A DNA stretch of 21,394 nt. Origin: Betaproteobacteria bacterium UBA6910 (GTDB lineage Bacteria > Pseudomonadota > Gammaproteobacteria > Burkholderiales > UBA6910). The notes beneath the pieces were generated by a model, which saw only the letters and a list, made by a program, of their open reading frames with translations, did no database searches and had not been told where the DNA came from. Where the stretch lies: assembly GCA_002451065.1 (NCBI GenBank), contig DKBC01000278.1, forward strand, positions 1 through 21,394, in the 5' to 3' direction. Of the stretch, positions 8,176 through 15,791 are shown piece after piece. The position numbers were made by a program, and so were the translations under genes. How positions within the stretch are numbered: the stretch's first letter is position 1; each line of letters opens with the position of its first letter.

Positions 8176-9292
8176 CCTGCCCTCCGAGGAACTGGAACAC
8201 TGCTACCCGCCCGTTGAACATGTCGGCCACGAACACCCTGTTGTGGGAATCAATCCAGGTTCCAGCGGGCAGAAAGAACTTGCCAGTCCCGGTGCCGGTG
8301 CCGCCGATTCCCAGCAGAAATTCCCCCGCGCCATTGTAAACGAGGAGGTGGTCGTAATAGCCCTCGACCACGTACACGTTGCCTTCGTCGTCCACCGCCA
8401 CGCCCTTGGGCCGCACCATCTGCCCCACGTAGAGCCCGCGACGGCCGAACGCGCGCTCCACCAACTCGCCGTCGCCGTTGAATACCTGGACCCGGTTGTT
8501 CATGGTGTCGGTCACGTAGAGTTCCCCCCGGGCAAACGCGAGATGGGTGGGATAGTTGAACTGCCCCTCGCCATCACCCCGGTAGCCGATTATTTTCACC
8601 AGGTTGCCGTCGTCGTCGAATACCTTCACGTCGTGGGCGTGGGTGTCGGCGACATACACCAGACCCCGCCCGGGATCCCGCGCCAGCCCCGTGGGGCGCT
8701 TGAATAACCCCTTACCGATGGCGCCGATAGGCTTTCCGGTACTGTCAAGACGCACCACGTGTCCAAGCTCGGCGTCGCTCACCAGCACCTCTCCGTTCCG
8801 GCCCAGCGCAATCCCGATGGGCCCCCGAAAACGTTGCAATCCGTCGGCAAACTCCCAGATCTGCAGCTCGCTCTGGGCCTCGTCGAACACGTAGACCGCG
8901 TTGCGGCTGGTATCGGTGACCAGCACCCGGCCCGAAGGATCCACCACGCCGGCTTGGGGACGCTGCAGAGTCATCTCCTCCGGCTGCTCCTCGAACAGCC
9001 CCACCAGCCAGTTAAATACGTTCTTGGCGCCTCGCTCGACACCCTCGGAGGTATCCACGAAATTCCGCTCGCCGATCAGCTCTCCCGCGTACATGTACCG
9101 CGGAACCTCCGGCGGGGTCGGCCACATCACTGGATTCCGCACCGCGGTCTCGTCGAGTTGGAGTCGGAATTCGCCCCGCACCCCCTGGGCCCCGCCGCAG
9201 CCGGCCACAAGCCCGGCCAAGGCCAGGAGCAGCGGCCAGGCCAGCAGCCGCCGAAAACCGGGCAGCGTCCACGGAAAAATCGGATCCACCAT
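8168..9292 (-). CDS. Six-bladed NHL-repeat beta-propeller lipoprotein
   Basis: 374 aa from ATG 9292. A signal peptide ends in the lipobox LVAGC (C32), so it is a lipoprotein. Residues about 45-65 carry the PPEVPRYMY stretch, which also occurs as PPDEPRFVY in the second NHL protein of the window. Six NHL blades follow, with cores such as VLVTDTSRNAVYVF, LVYVADTHAHDVKVF, LYVTDTMNNRVQVF and RVFVADMFNGRVAVF. NHL propellers are protein-interaction platforms without a fixed enzymatic role. Genes of this type sit beside extracellular cytochrome genes in Geobacter (recalled knowledge). Upstream in-frame starts exist at 9316 and at 9376, the latter overlapping the previous stop as TGATG. They would give an unusually long leader before the lipobox, so 9292 is preferred without a strong ribosome site. 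Confidence 0.85.
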   Translation of the reverse strand: MVDPIFPWTLPGFRRLLAWPLLLALAGLVAGCGGAQGVRGEFRLQLDETAVRNPVMWPTPPEVPRYMYAGELIGERNFVDTSEGVERGAKNVFNWLVGLFEEQPEEMTLQRPQAGVVDPSGRVLVTDTSRNAVYVFDEAQSELQIWEFADGLQRFRGPIGIALGRNGEVLVSDAELGHVVRLDSTGKPIGAIGKGLFKRPTGLARDPGRGLVYVADTHAHDVKVFDDDGNLVKIIGYRGDGEGQFNYPTHLAFARGELYVTDTMNNRVQVFNGDGELVERAFGRRGLYVGQMVRPKGVAVDDEGNVYVVEGYYDHLLVYNGAGEFLLGIGGTGTGTGKFFLPAGTWIDSHNRVFVADMFNGRVAVFQFLGGQDG

Positions 9293-9375
9293 GGTGGGAC
9301 TTGAAGCAGATTGCATGCCAGAAACCAGGGATACCCAGTGTCTGGAAAAGCCATCGGGCAGCGCCGCCGGCGACA

Positions 9376-9768
9376 TCACCACCGCCCCGGCCCGCCTGTC
9401 TGGTGGCTCCCGAAGATCTTGGTCTGGAGCCCGGGCTTCCCCGAATGGCACAGGTCGCAGTTTTCCGGGCTCCAGGCGATTTGCCCGTTATGGCACATGC
9501 CGCAGAACTTCCCTTCGATGATGTCCACCATTAGCACGTCATTCCCCCCGGCGCGCATCTTGAAGCCCAGCTCATTGTGGCAGACCTTGCAGCGGAAGCG
9601 AATGCGATGGAACCAGTGGGGGAACACTACCGGCCGCATGCCTTCCTTCTCCGAGCGCTTGTTGATCAGCACGTCCCCATATTCCGCGCGCGCTGGCGGG
9701 CTTGCCAGAAACTGCAGCACGGCCAGCAGGACAATCGCCCCGGCCACCGCCCCGCGACAGGGCTTCAT
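9376..9768 (-). CDS. Triheme c7-type periplasmic cytochrome (copy A')
   Basis: 130 aa with a signal peptide cleaved after ARA (28), giving a mature protein starting EYGDV. Three CXXCH motifs start at C60, C89 and C104; FPHWFH (H51, H54) supplies likely distal ligands. Size and pattern match the triheme c7 class, whose characterised members shuttle electrons through the periplasm. The protein is a close paralog of the product at 13183: both share EYGDV, GMRPVVFPHWFHR, RFRCKVCH and IAWSxENCxLCHSG. The ATG at 9768 is chosen because GGAGG lies seven bases upstream, and it overlaps the stop of the previous gene as ATGA. The C-terminus is short and lacks the Lys-rich tail of copy A. Confidence 0.93.
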   Translation of the reverse strand: MKPCRGAVAGAIVLLAVLQFLASPPARAEYGDVLINKRSEKEGMRPVVFPHWFHRIRFRCKVCHNELGFKMRAGGNDVLMVDIIEGKFCGMCHNGQIAWSPENCDLCHSGKPGLQTKIFGSHQTGGPGRW

Positions 9769-10331
9769 TTCTTCGCCTCCTGGGCGCGCAGATACTCGCG
9801 CCGGTATTCCTCGAAGGTCGTATTGTGGCAGCGGCTGCATTCAGTGAGGGGAAACGAGACGGCGCCATGGCAAACCCCGCACTGCTCCCCGTTCAGGATC
9901 TGGAGCATGCTGAGCTTGTTGGCCCCCGCCTTGGACTTGAACAGGTGCTCGTGGCAGTTGGCGCAGTCCAGCCAAAGAGTATGCTGGCGGTGGGGGAATT
10001 TCACCACCGGCATGCTGCCGCTGGTGTTCAGCCAATTGTCCAGATCCAGAACGTTGACCTTGGTCTCGGGAAAAACGTTGGTTCGGGGATCGATCGCGCC
10101 GGATTCGAGCGCTTCAACCCATCTCACCTGGTTGCCGGCGGTATCCGCGGGCAGCTTGGAAAGTGCCTCCCCGGGCTGCTGCAGCAGCCGCAGCGCCGGG
10201 GACATGGGATCGTGGACTTTATCCTTGTTCAGGGGCAGCCAGCTCCGCTCTTGACTGAATACGTTGCCAGAGGTAACGGCCACCCCCAACACCAGCGAAA
10301 GCCTGAAAAGAAACCTCGATAGCTTCAACAC
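9765..10331 (-). CDS. Triheme periplasmic cytochrome (copy B')
   Basis: 188 aa from GTG 10331 (an adjacent TTG at 10328 is also possible). The signal peptide ends near VFS (about 26). A heme-free region (about 30-108) with VHDP and WVEALESGAIDPR precedes a triheme domain: CXXCH at C123, C151 and C165, with FPHRQH (H114, H117) before it. The same two-part layout occurs in residues 190-330 of the fused cytochrome at 12158 (IHDP, WVQALESNKIAPR, YPHKQH), so these are paralogs. The fused protein has an extra class I domain that this one lacks. It starts 8 nt after the preceding stop, with only a weak GACGGGT as ribosome site. Probably a periplasmic electron shuttle or conduit subunit. Confidence 0.9.
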   Translation of the reverse strand: MLKLSRFLFRLSLVLGVAVTSGNVFSQERSWLPLNKDKVHDPMSPALRLLQQPGEALSKLPADTAGNQVRWVEALESGAIDPRTNVFPETKVNVLDLDNWLNTSGSMPVVKFPHRQHTLWLDCANCHEHLFKSKAGANKLSMLQILNGEQCGVCHGAVSFPLTECSRCHNTTFEEYRREYLRAQEAKK

Positions 10332-10339
10332 TCGACCCG

Positions 10340-11233
10340 TCAGCCCGGGATAAATATCCCCGAAGCGCGTATTCCCTTCACCAGTTCCTTGGTGGAATCG
10401 TCCAGCTTCTTGATGGCGCCCTCATAGTCGCCCTTGGCCGCCAGAGCCTCGGCTTCCTTGCGCAGCGCCTCCGCCTGCTTGACCCGGTCCGCAACCATGG
10501 GATCCTGGGAGGCTCCCGGGCCTTTCCCCTCCACCAGCACTTGGATCAGCATCTGGTGGGTATCGTTCCGGTCCAGTTCGTATTTGTACTCGTCTTCTTT
10601 GCTTTCGAACTTGAGCTCGCGCACCAGGGTGTCACCTTGACGCAGGTTCTGCACCGCCAGCTTCGCCGTGAGATAGGCCTGGTCCAGAACAACCCGCCCC
10701 TTTTCAACCTGACCGGCATCCCGCAAAGAGACGGCCTCCTTGACCAGCTCCTCCACCTTCGTCGAGGCCTGCGCGCCCTTCGCACCCGCTTTCTTTTCGC
10801 TGCTCACCCGCTTGAGCGCGTCCTGCAGGGCCTTCACGCTGTCCAGGCGGTTGTTGAAGTCCCGCTGCTTCTTGTCTTCCACCACCTGCGCGGGCTCGGC
10901 CTTCCGCACGCTGCCGATCATCTCCTTCGCCGCGTTGTCCAGGAGCGTGTTGGCCTTCTGGTAATCGCCCGCCTCGTAGGCGGCGGTCGCTTCCCTGTGC
11001 AGGGCACGGGCCCGCTCCCGCCGCTGCGCCGAGTCGCCGTTCCCGGCAGTGTCCACCTGCCTGGCCGCCGATGACTTCTCGATCAGAGTGTTCACGGATT
11101 CCAGGCGCCGCCCCAAGCTATCCTTGGTGGGCTCCGCCTTGGGCGCCTGAACCTGCGCCGACGCGCCGCCTGCCACGGCCAACCCCAGGAATGCTCCCGC
11201 CACCCAAACGCACCAACGCCGCTGATTTTTCAC
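10340..11233 (-). CDS. Helical periplasmic protein without heme (copy H')
   Basis: 297 aa from GTG 11233, chosen because AAGGAG sits eight bases upstream. The N-terminus is a signal peptide (MKNQRRWCVWVAGAF, cleavage near ASA at 26). The rest is rich in Ala, Glu, Lys and Arg with TPR-like or coiled-coil helical repeats (ARALHREATAAYEAGDY at about 80, EALRKEAEALAAKGDY near 265), and ends in ASGIFIPG. There are no cysteines in the mature part, so it binds no c-type heme. It is a paralog of the next upstream gene: the central LKFESKEDEYKYE matches IKFSSESAAFEFE there. The function is not known. Its position among periplasmic cytochromes suggests a scaffold or assembly factor; that is inference only. 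Confidence 0.8.
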   Translation of the reverse strand: MKNQRRWCVWVAGAFLGLAVAGGASAQVQAPKAEPTKDSLGRRLESVNTLIEKSSAARQVDTAGNGDSAQRRERARALHREATAAYEAGDYQKANTLLDNAAKEMIGSVRKAEPAQVVEDKKQRDFNNRLDSVKALQDALKRVSSEKKAGAKGAQASTKVEELVKEAVSLRDAGQVEKGRVVLDQAYLTAKLAVQNLRQGDTLVRELKFESKEDEYKYELDRNDTHQMLIQVLVEGKGPGASQDPMVADRVKQAEALRKEAEALAAKGDYEGAIKKLDDSTKELVKGIRASGIFIPG

Positions 11234-11249
11234 GATCGTCTCCTTATAT

Positions 11250-12161
11250 CTATTCCTGCAGCGCAATGCCGGCGAGCCTCAGCGCCTTCCGCATCTGGGC
11301 CGTCGCCTGTTCCGAAAATCTCGCAGCCCGCTCAAAGTCTCCCTGAACTGCGAGCTCCCTTGACTGCTCATGGATACGCCGGCCTTCGTCAACGGCCGCA
11401 GTTATTTCCTGCAGCCGATCATCCTTGGGCTTGAGGTAAGCCACCGCGATCGGGACCAAGTCCTCGTAGCTGTGAAAGCGAGCGTTCTCGAACTCGAAAG
11501 CGGCGGATTCAGACGAAAACTTGATCTCGTAATCCGCGGCCCGGCCCGCCATCAGCTTGGGAGCGCTGTTGGTAATCACCTCGGCAGCGCGGGCGAGTGT
11601 CTGCTGCGCCTCGTCGTATTTCCCGCTTGCGGCAAGGGTCTGGGCCTGGGCGGTCAGTTCCCGCACCTGCTCCAGTTCCGGCGGACGCGTCGCTCCCGTG
11701 GGCGTCTCGCTGATCTGTCTCATACTCAGCAGATGAGACCCCTGGAACGCCTGCAGCGCCTCCAGGCTGCGCACATAACGTAGCCGCTGCTGCTGCGCCT
11801 CCTGGCCGGCGTCGGGGACCTGCCGCACCGCCCGGGCCACCAGCCTCAGGGACTCGGAGACGAGGTCGTTGGCCGCCACTAGATTTCGCGCATCGATTGC
11901 CGCCCGGGCCCTGGTGAACAGTTCCCGCGCCTCCTTCAACACCGCCTTGGCATCCTCATTGTCGCTGGCCGCAACCCGGCGGGCGCCGGCGGCCTGGAAC
12001 AAGACCTGGCTGGCGAAGCTCATTTTCTGTTCGATCGCCGCACGCTGCTCCGCGAACGCGGCTTCGGCCGCGGTCTGCTCCGCGGTCTGCCCCCATGCCA
12101 CCATCGCATTGCCCCATGCCATGGCGCACGCCAGTAGCGCGGCCCTTCCCGAACGCCTCAC
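11250..12161 (-). CDS. Helical periplasmic protein without heme (copy H)
   Basis: 303 aa from GTG 12161, which overlaps the preceding cytochrome stop by four bases (GTGA). A short signal peptide (MRRSGRAALLACAMAWG, cleavage about 20-25) leads into an almost entirely helical, Ala/Glu/Arg/Gln-rich protein with repeated segments such as AKAVLKEARELFTRARAAI, RELTAQAQTLAASGKYDEA and SRELAVQGDFERAARF. Paralogous to the gene at 10340, with matching order of helical segments over the whole length. It lacks CXXCH. It may be a TPR-like scaffold for the triheme cytochromes. No enzyme motif was found and I do not recognise a named family. Confidence 0.8.
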   Translation of the reverse strand: MRRSGRAALLACAMAWGNAMVAWGQTAEQTAAEAAFAEQRAAIEQKMSFASQVLFQAAGARRVAASDNEDAKAVLKEARELFTRARAAIDARNLVAANDLVSESLRLVARAVRQVPDAGQEAQQQRLRYVRSLEALQAFQGSHLLSMRQISETPTGATRPPELEQVRELTAQAQTLAASGKYDEAQQTLARAAEVITNSAPKLMAGRAADYEIKFSSESAAFEFENARFHSYEDLVPIAVAYLKPKDDRLQEITAAVDEGRRIHEQSRELAVQGDFERAARFSEQATAQMRKALRLAGIALQE

Positions 12162-13174
12162 TTGGCGGCGCCGGTCGTGATGGTGTCCTTCTTCTTGGAG
12201 TGGCACAGGCGGCACTCGGAAACCGGGAAGGCGACCTTGCCGTGGCATACGCCGCATTTTTGGCCCAGCAGGATGGCCGCCATGCTGATCTGGTTCGCCC
12301 CTTTCTGGGGAACGAAGATCGCCGGATGGCAGTTGGAGCAGTCCAGCCACTCCGTGTGCTGCTTGTGGGGATAAACCACGTCCGGCATGGAGCCCTTCAC
12401 CTCGCGCACGATGTTGAGGTCCATGACCACCGGCGCGGCGTTGGGATCCGCCTTGTCATAGCGCGGGGCAATCTTGTTGCTTTCCAGGGCCTGCACCCAG
12501 TTCACGCCATTCCCGCCCGGGCTGCGGGGCAAGATCTTGAACGCTTCCATCGGCGGCTGCAGCAACTGCGTCCCGTCGTTGGCCGGATCATGGATGCCGT
12601 CCTGGGTGGGAGGCAAATTGCGCTTGCCCGCGGGCTTGAGCAGCCGGTTGAAGGCATTCACCTCGGCGGCCGGAGAAATGGGCGCCGCCGCTGGCTTGGC
12701 CGCGGCCACCTGGGTTGGGGCTGGCGCAGGTGCCGGTGCGGGCTTGGGCGTTTCGGCTGCCTTCTCCGGCGCCGCCGGTTTAGCCGGCACGGCCGCTTCC
12801 TTGGGCGCCGGTTTCCCAGCCGCTTTCTCCGGGGCCTTTTCCGCCGCCTTGTCGCCTCCGCCCTTGCCCCCCGACTGGGCCACCATGTAATCCACCGCGG
12901 CCTTCACATCGGCGTCGGAAATTGCTGGATTTCCGCCCTTGGCCGGCATTCCCTTCTTGCCCTTGAGGGCGCTTTCGTACAACGCCGCCTGGCCGGCCTT
13001 GATGCGCGGTGCCCATGCCGCCGCATCGCCCATCTTGGGTGCCCCGGCGACTCCGCTGCCGTGACAGGCGACGCAGTTGGTTTCGAAAACGGTCTTTCCG
13101 TCCGCCAGCGCCGCGCCGCCGCCGGCAAGTCCCAGCGCGCCGGCTGCGATCAATCCAATCGTTCTCCGATTCAT
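12158..13174 (-). CDS. Tetraheme fusion: class I cytochrome c + Ala/Pro/Lys linker + triheme c7-like domain (copy B)
   Basis: 338 aa with a signal peptide cleaved after ALA (24). Residues 25-100 are a class I cytochrome c of c5 type: CVACH (C34-H38) and distal methionine M76 in KKGMPAKGG. Residues about 101-170 form a low-complexity linker rich in Ala, Pro and Lys. Residues 190-330 form a triheme domain (C279, C307, C321, with YPHKQH at H270/H273), paralogous to the product at 9765. The protein therefore combines one His/Met, probably high-potential, heme with three probably bis-His, low-potential hemes on a flexible tether. The ATG at 13174 has AGGAGG four to nine bases upstream. The upstream gap is 8 nt, and the downstream gene overlaps by GTGA. 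Probably a periplasmic bridge between redox partners (inference). Confidence 0.92.
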   Translation of the reverse strand: MNRRTIGLIAAGALGLAGGGAALADGKTVFETNCVACHGSGVAGAPKMGDAAAWAPRIKAGQAALYESALKGKKGMPAKGGNPAISDADVKAAVDYMVAQSGGKGGGDKAAEKAPEKAAGKPAPKEAAVPAKPAAPEKAAETPKPAPAPAPAPTQVAAAKPAAAPISPAAEVNAFNRLLKPAGKRNLPPTQDGIHDPANDGTQLLQPPMEAFKILPRSPGGNGVNWVQALESNKIAPRYDKADPNAAPVVMDLNIVREVKGSMPDVVYPHKQHTEWLDCSNCHPAIFVPQKGANQISMAAILLGQKCGVCHGKVAFPVSECRLCHSKKKDTITTGAAK

Positions 13175-13182
13175 GGCTCCTC

Positions 13183-13596
13183 CTACTTCTTCGCCGCTGC
13201 CGGGCCGGTCTTGCCCCCCGGCGCCACCAGCTTCTGGATGGTGCTCTCGTGCACCTGGGTGGGGGTTCCCGGAACGCCCGAATGGCACAGGTTGCAGTTC
13301 TCCACCGACCACGCAATTTCGCCGTTGTGGCAAGCGCCGCAATACTCGCCGTCGATGATCTTCACCATGTTGATCTCGTTGCCTCCCGCCTGGAACTTGA
13401 ACCCGAGGTCGGCGTGGCACACCTTGCAGCGAAAGCGGACCCGGTGGAACCAATGGGGAAACACCACCGGCCTCATGCCCGCGGCGTCGGAGAAGTTATT
13501 GATCACCACGTCGCCGTATTCCGCGCGACTCACCGGGATCGCCAGGAACAGTACCAGCGCCAAACCCATGCCCACCGTAGCCAAGAGTCTTTTCAT
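13183..13596 (-). CDS. Triheme c7-type periplasmic cytochrome (copy A)
   Basis: 137 aa. The signal peptide is cleaved after SRA (25), leaving EYGDV at the mature N-terminus. CXXCH motifs start at C57, C86 and C101, and FPHWFH (H48, H51) gives likely distal ligands. The Lys-rich tail ends KTGPAAAKK. It is a close paralog of the product at 9376, and both match what I recall of the triheme c7 family described around nanowire-type loci. ATG 13596 is chosen over an in-frame GTG at 13605 because AAGGTGGAACGC places a ribosome site directly upstream. It lies 42 nt after the beta-barrel gene and 8 nt before the fusion cytochrome, clearly in the same transcript. Confidence 0.93.
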   Translation of the reverse strand: MKRLLATVGMGLALVLFLAIPVSRAEYGDVVINNFSDAAGMRPVVFPHWFHRVRFRCKVCHADLGFKFQAGGNEINMVKIIDGEYCGACHNGEIAWSVENCNLCHSGVPGTPTQVHESTIQKLVAPGGKTGPAAAKK

Positions 13597-13638
13597 GCGT
13601 TCCACCTTTCAACAATTCCCATGCGGGACGAGCCCATT

Positions 13639-15753
13639 CTAGTAGGAGCCCAGCCTCCTAACGACCCGGGCCCCCAACAGCCATTCGTCGGCGGTGCCGG
13701 AACCACGCTCGATTCTATTGAATTGCGCCCCGAGTTCCAACTCGGTCTTGCCGATGAAATAGAGCAACCTGTTGTCCCAGCGCCACGTTAGCTCGCCGTC
13801 CGGCGTGTTCAGGGCCAGATTCCCCTCGCTACGCGTGGGCTGATAGTCGAAAGTCTGGAACAGGCTGGTGAACTGGAGCCTGGGCACGCCGAAAACCCGG
13901 GTGTGCTGATAGGAAAGGTTGGCGTTCAGGTACCAGTTGTCCGTGCGATTAGAGCGGGAAAAAAAGAAAGGATCTGTTATTGCAAAAGGGTCGTCCCGCC
14001 TGTCATCGAATTTCTGGCGCGAAGCCTGGAAGGTGAGATTGCCGGTCCACCGTGAGTAGCGCGTGATCTGGCCGTCCGCATTGAACTGGATGTTGAGCTG
14101 CTGGAAATCCTGCTCCTCGTCGCCGAAGGTGCGCTGATCCGACAGGGTGATTCCCGCGCTCATGCTGCCCGCGCTGTATCCCAGGCCCCAGTTGAGGGCG
14201 CCCACGTGGCCAAGGTTGGTTAGGTTCGCCAGGTCCCCAGTCGCCGCCGTCGTGCTCACGTTCTGGAACAGATTCAGGGTCAGTTGCCCGCCGCCCAGGG
14301 TGCCGAGGGGCCGCAGCCCGTTCTGGGCGAAACCGGCCGTGAAGGCCGACCCGCTGCGATCGCCGGTCTGGTTCTGGCCGGAACCGAAGACCGACCAATA
14401 ATACTGCCACGCGCCGAGATTGATCGTGTCCGCGTTATAGGTCGCGGTCGCCAGGAGGTTGGTGGTGGTGTCCTCATCGCTGGTGGTGACCGAGAAGTTA
14501 CCGTCGAACCGCAAGTTCCTGGTGTACTGGTAGGTGGCCGCCACAGTGCCCACGCCCTGGGTGAGTTCGTTACTCAACCCGGCGAGATCGGTAGTTTGCT
14601 CGTTCTTGGTATAGGTGCCGCGCAGGGACCCGAACACCGTGAGCGGAAGCTGCGCCGCACGCCAGGTGGCCACGGTTCCAATCTGCGCAAAATCGAGATC
14701 GGTTTCCCGCTGCACACGAAGCCCAAACAGGCGCGGCTCCTGGGAACTCGTGAACCGGCGGTAGCTCGCATCTGAGTTGACGATCAATTGCGGCGACACC
14801 GCCCAGCTGTGCTGGCCAAAACCGAAGCCCTGATCCGAAGTGAAGCCGTCAGTGCGATCGTTCCAGTCCCACTCCAGACCGTAGGACAGCGCGTGATTGG
14901 GCCGGTTGTAGGAGCCATCGAAGCGCAGAACGTCCAGGGTGTCCCGAATGGGCTCCAGAACGCCGAGAACGTTGGCGTTGGTCGAATCGATTTCACTGTG
15001 GTCGTAACTCAGTCCGTAGAACTGCCCGCCCTGGGGCGGCGTGTACGACTGCCTTAGTCCGTAGCGCAAGCTGTCGTAGTCCTGGTCGAAGAGTTGTCCC
15101 GAGGTCGTGCTGTTCGACTTCTGGACATAAGCCTGAAAGGGAAAACGGCTGAAGGGGAACACCTGTATCGAAGCCGATCCGTAAGGATTGACCGTGGATG
15201 TGTTATTGAAGTTCTGGCTGAAGCGCGAAAAATCCTCCGTGTCGTAGCGCTGATCGTAGTAGCTGAGGCTCACGCCCAGTTGCCCATCCAACTGGATGAA
15301 CCAGGGCTGCCAGACGAAGCTGCGGCCCAGCACGCTCAGGCTCAGGTTTCCGGAAAACGTGTTGGAGCGGATCCCGTCGAGGTCCCGCACTTGGTAGTTG
15401 AGGCCGAGGACACCCGACCACGCCCAGTTCACCGGTCCGAGATTCCAGCGAATGGCCGACCAAACGCTCGGGTCCACCGGCATTCCGCCGCCGCCCGAAC
15501 CCGGGCTCTGGGGCGAAGCCTGGGCGAGGAGAAACGGCTCCTCGGCAGTCCTCGCCGCTTGCGCGGGCGGATCGGGCCGCGCGCCAGAAGGCGAGGCCGG
15601 TTCGCTGCTTCCAGCGGACACAGCGCCAGCCCTATTTTCCACCGGCCCGGCATCGGGGCCCGCCGCCGGGCCCGACCTGGAAAGGGCCGCGAGGGCGCCG
15701 GCAGCCGCCAGGGTCAACAGACGGATCCGGAACCGATGACCCGGCTCACGCAC
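13639..15753 (-). CDS. Large outer-membrane beta-barrel, candidate porin of a porin-cytochrome conduit
   Basis: 704 aa from GTG 15753, with GGGGAG about six bases upstream. A signal peptide (about 1-30) is followed by a Pro/Ser/Ala/Gly-rich segment (about 31-95). From about residue 100 to the end the sequence alternates polar and hydrophobic/aromatic residues in short strands with Asn/Asp/Gly/Thr-rich loops (for example WAWSGVLGLNYQVRDLDG, RWTGNLTFQASRQKFDD), and it ends in an aromatic residue (LGSY), as outer-membrane barrels do. It has no cysteine, so it lacks the N-terminal CXXC typical of MtrB. Size and context between the isomerase and the periplasmic cytochromes suggest the outer-membrane passage of an electron conduit, or an export pore for surface cytochromes. 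I cannot match it to a named family. Confidence 0.82.
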   Translation of the reverse strand: MREPGHRFRIRLLTLAAAGALAALSRSGPAAGPDAGPVENRAGAVSAGSSEPASPSGARPDPPAQAARTAEEPFLLAQASPQSPGSGGGGMPVDPSVWSAIRWNLGPVNWAWSGVLGLNYQVRDLDGIRSNTFSGNLSLSVLGRSFVWQPWFIQLDGQLGVSLSYYDQRYDTEDFSRFSQNFNNTSTVNPYGSASIQVFPFSRFPFQAYVQKSNSTTSGQLFDQDYDSLRYGLRQSYTPPQGGQFYGLSYDHSEIDSTNANVLGVLEPIRDTLDVLRFDGSYNRPNHALSYGLEWDWNDRTDGFTSDQGFGFGQHSWAVSPQLIVNSDASYRRFTSSQEPRLFGLRVQRETDLDFAQIGTVATWRAAQLPLTVFGSLRGTYTKNEQTTDLAGLSNELTQGVGTVAATYQYTRNLRFDGNFSVTTSDEDTTTNLLATATYNADTINLGAWQYYWSVFGSGQNQTGDRSGSAFTAGFAQNGLRPLGTLGGGQLTLNLFQNVSTTAATGDLANLTNLGHVGALNWGLGYSAGSMSAGITLSDQRTFGDEEQDFQQLNIQFNADGQITRYSRWTGNLTFQASRQKFDDRRDDPFAITDPFFFSRSNRTDNWYLNANLSYQHTRVFGVPRLQFTSLFQTFDYQPTRSEGNLALNTPDGELTWRWDNRLLYFIGKTELELGAQFNRIERGSGTADEWLLGARVVRRLGSY

Positions 15754-15791
15754 CGGACTCCCCGTTCCGGAGAGCCTCTCGTGCGCCCGCG

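Noticed and set aside
5521..8217. An 898-codon open frame on the plus strand opposite the 11-heme cytochrome
   Set aside because: Its translation is Val/Gly/Ala/Arg-rich with no domain, signal or membrane pattern. It mirrors a GC-rich gene whose opposite strand clearly encodes 11 CXXCH motifs.
12095..13642. A 515-codon plus-strand open frame across the triheme and fusion cytochrome genes
   Set aside because: Antisense shadow: it crosses several well supported minus-strand genes and has low-complexity Arg/Gly/His-rich sequence.
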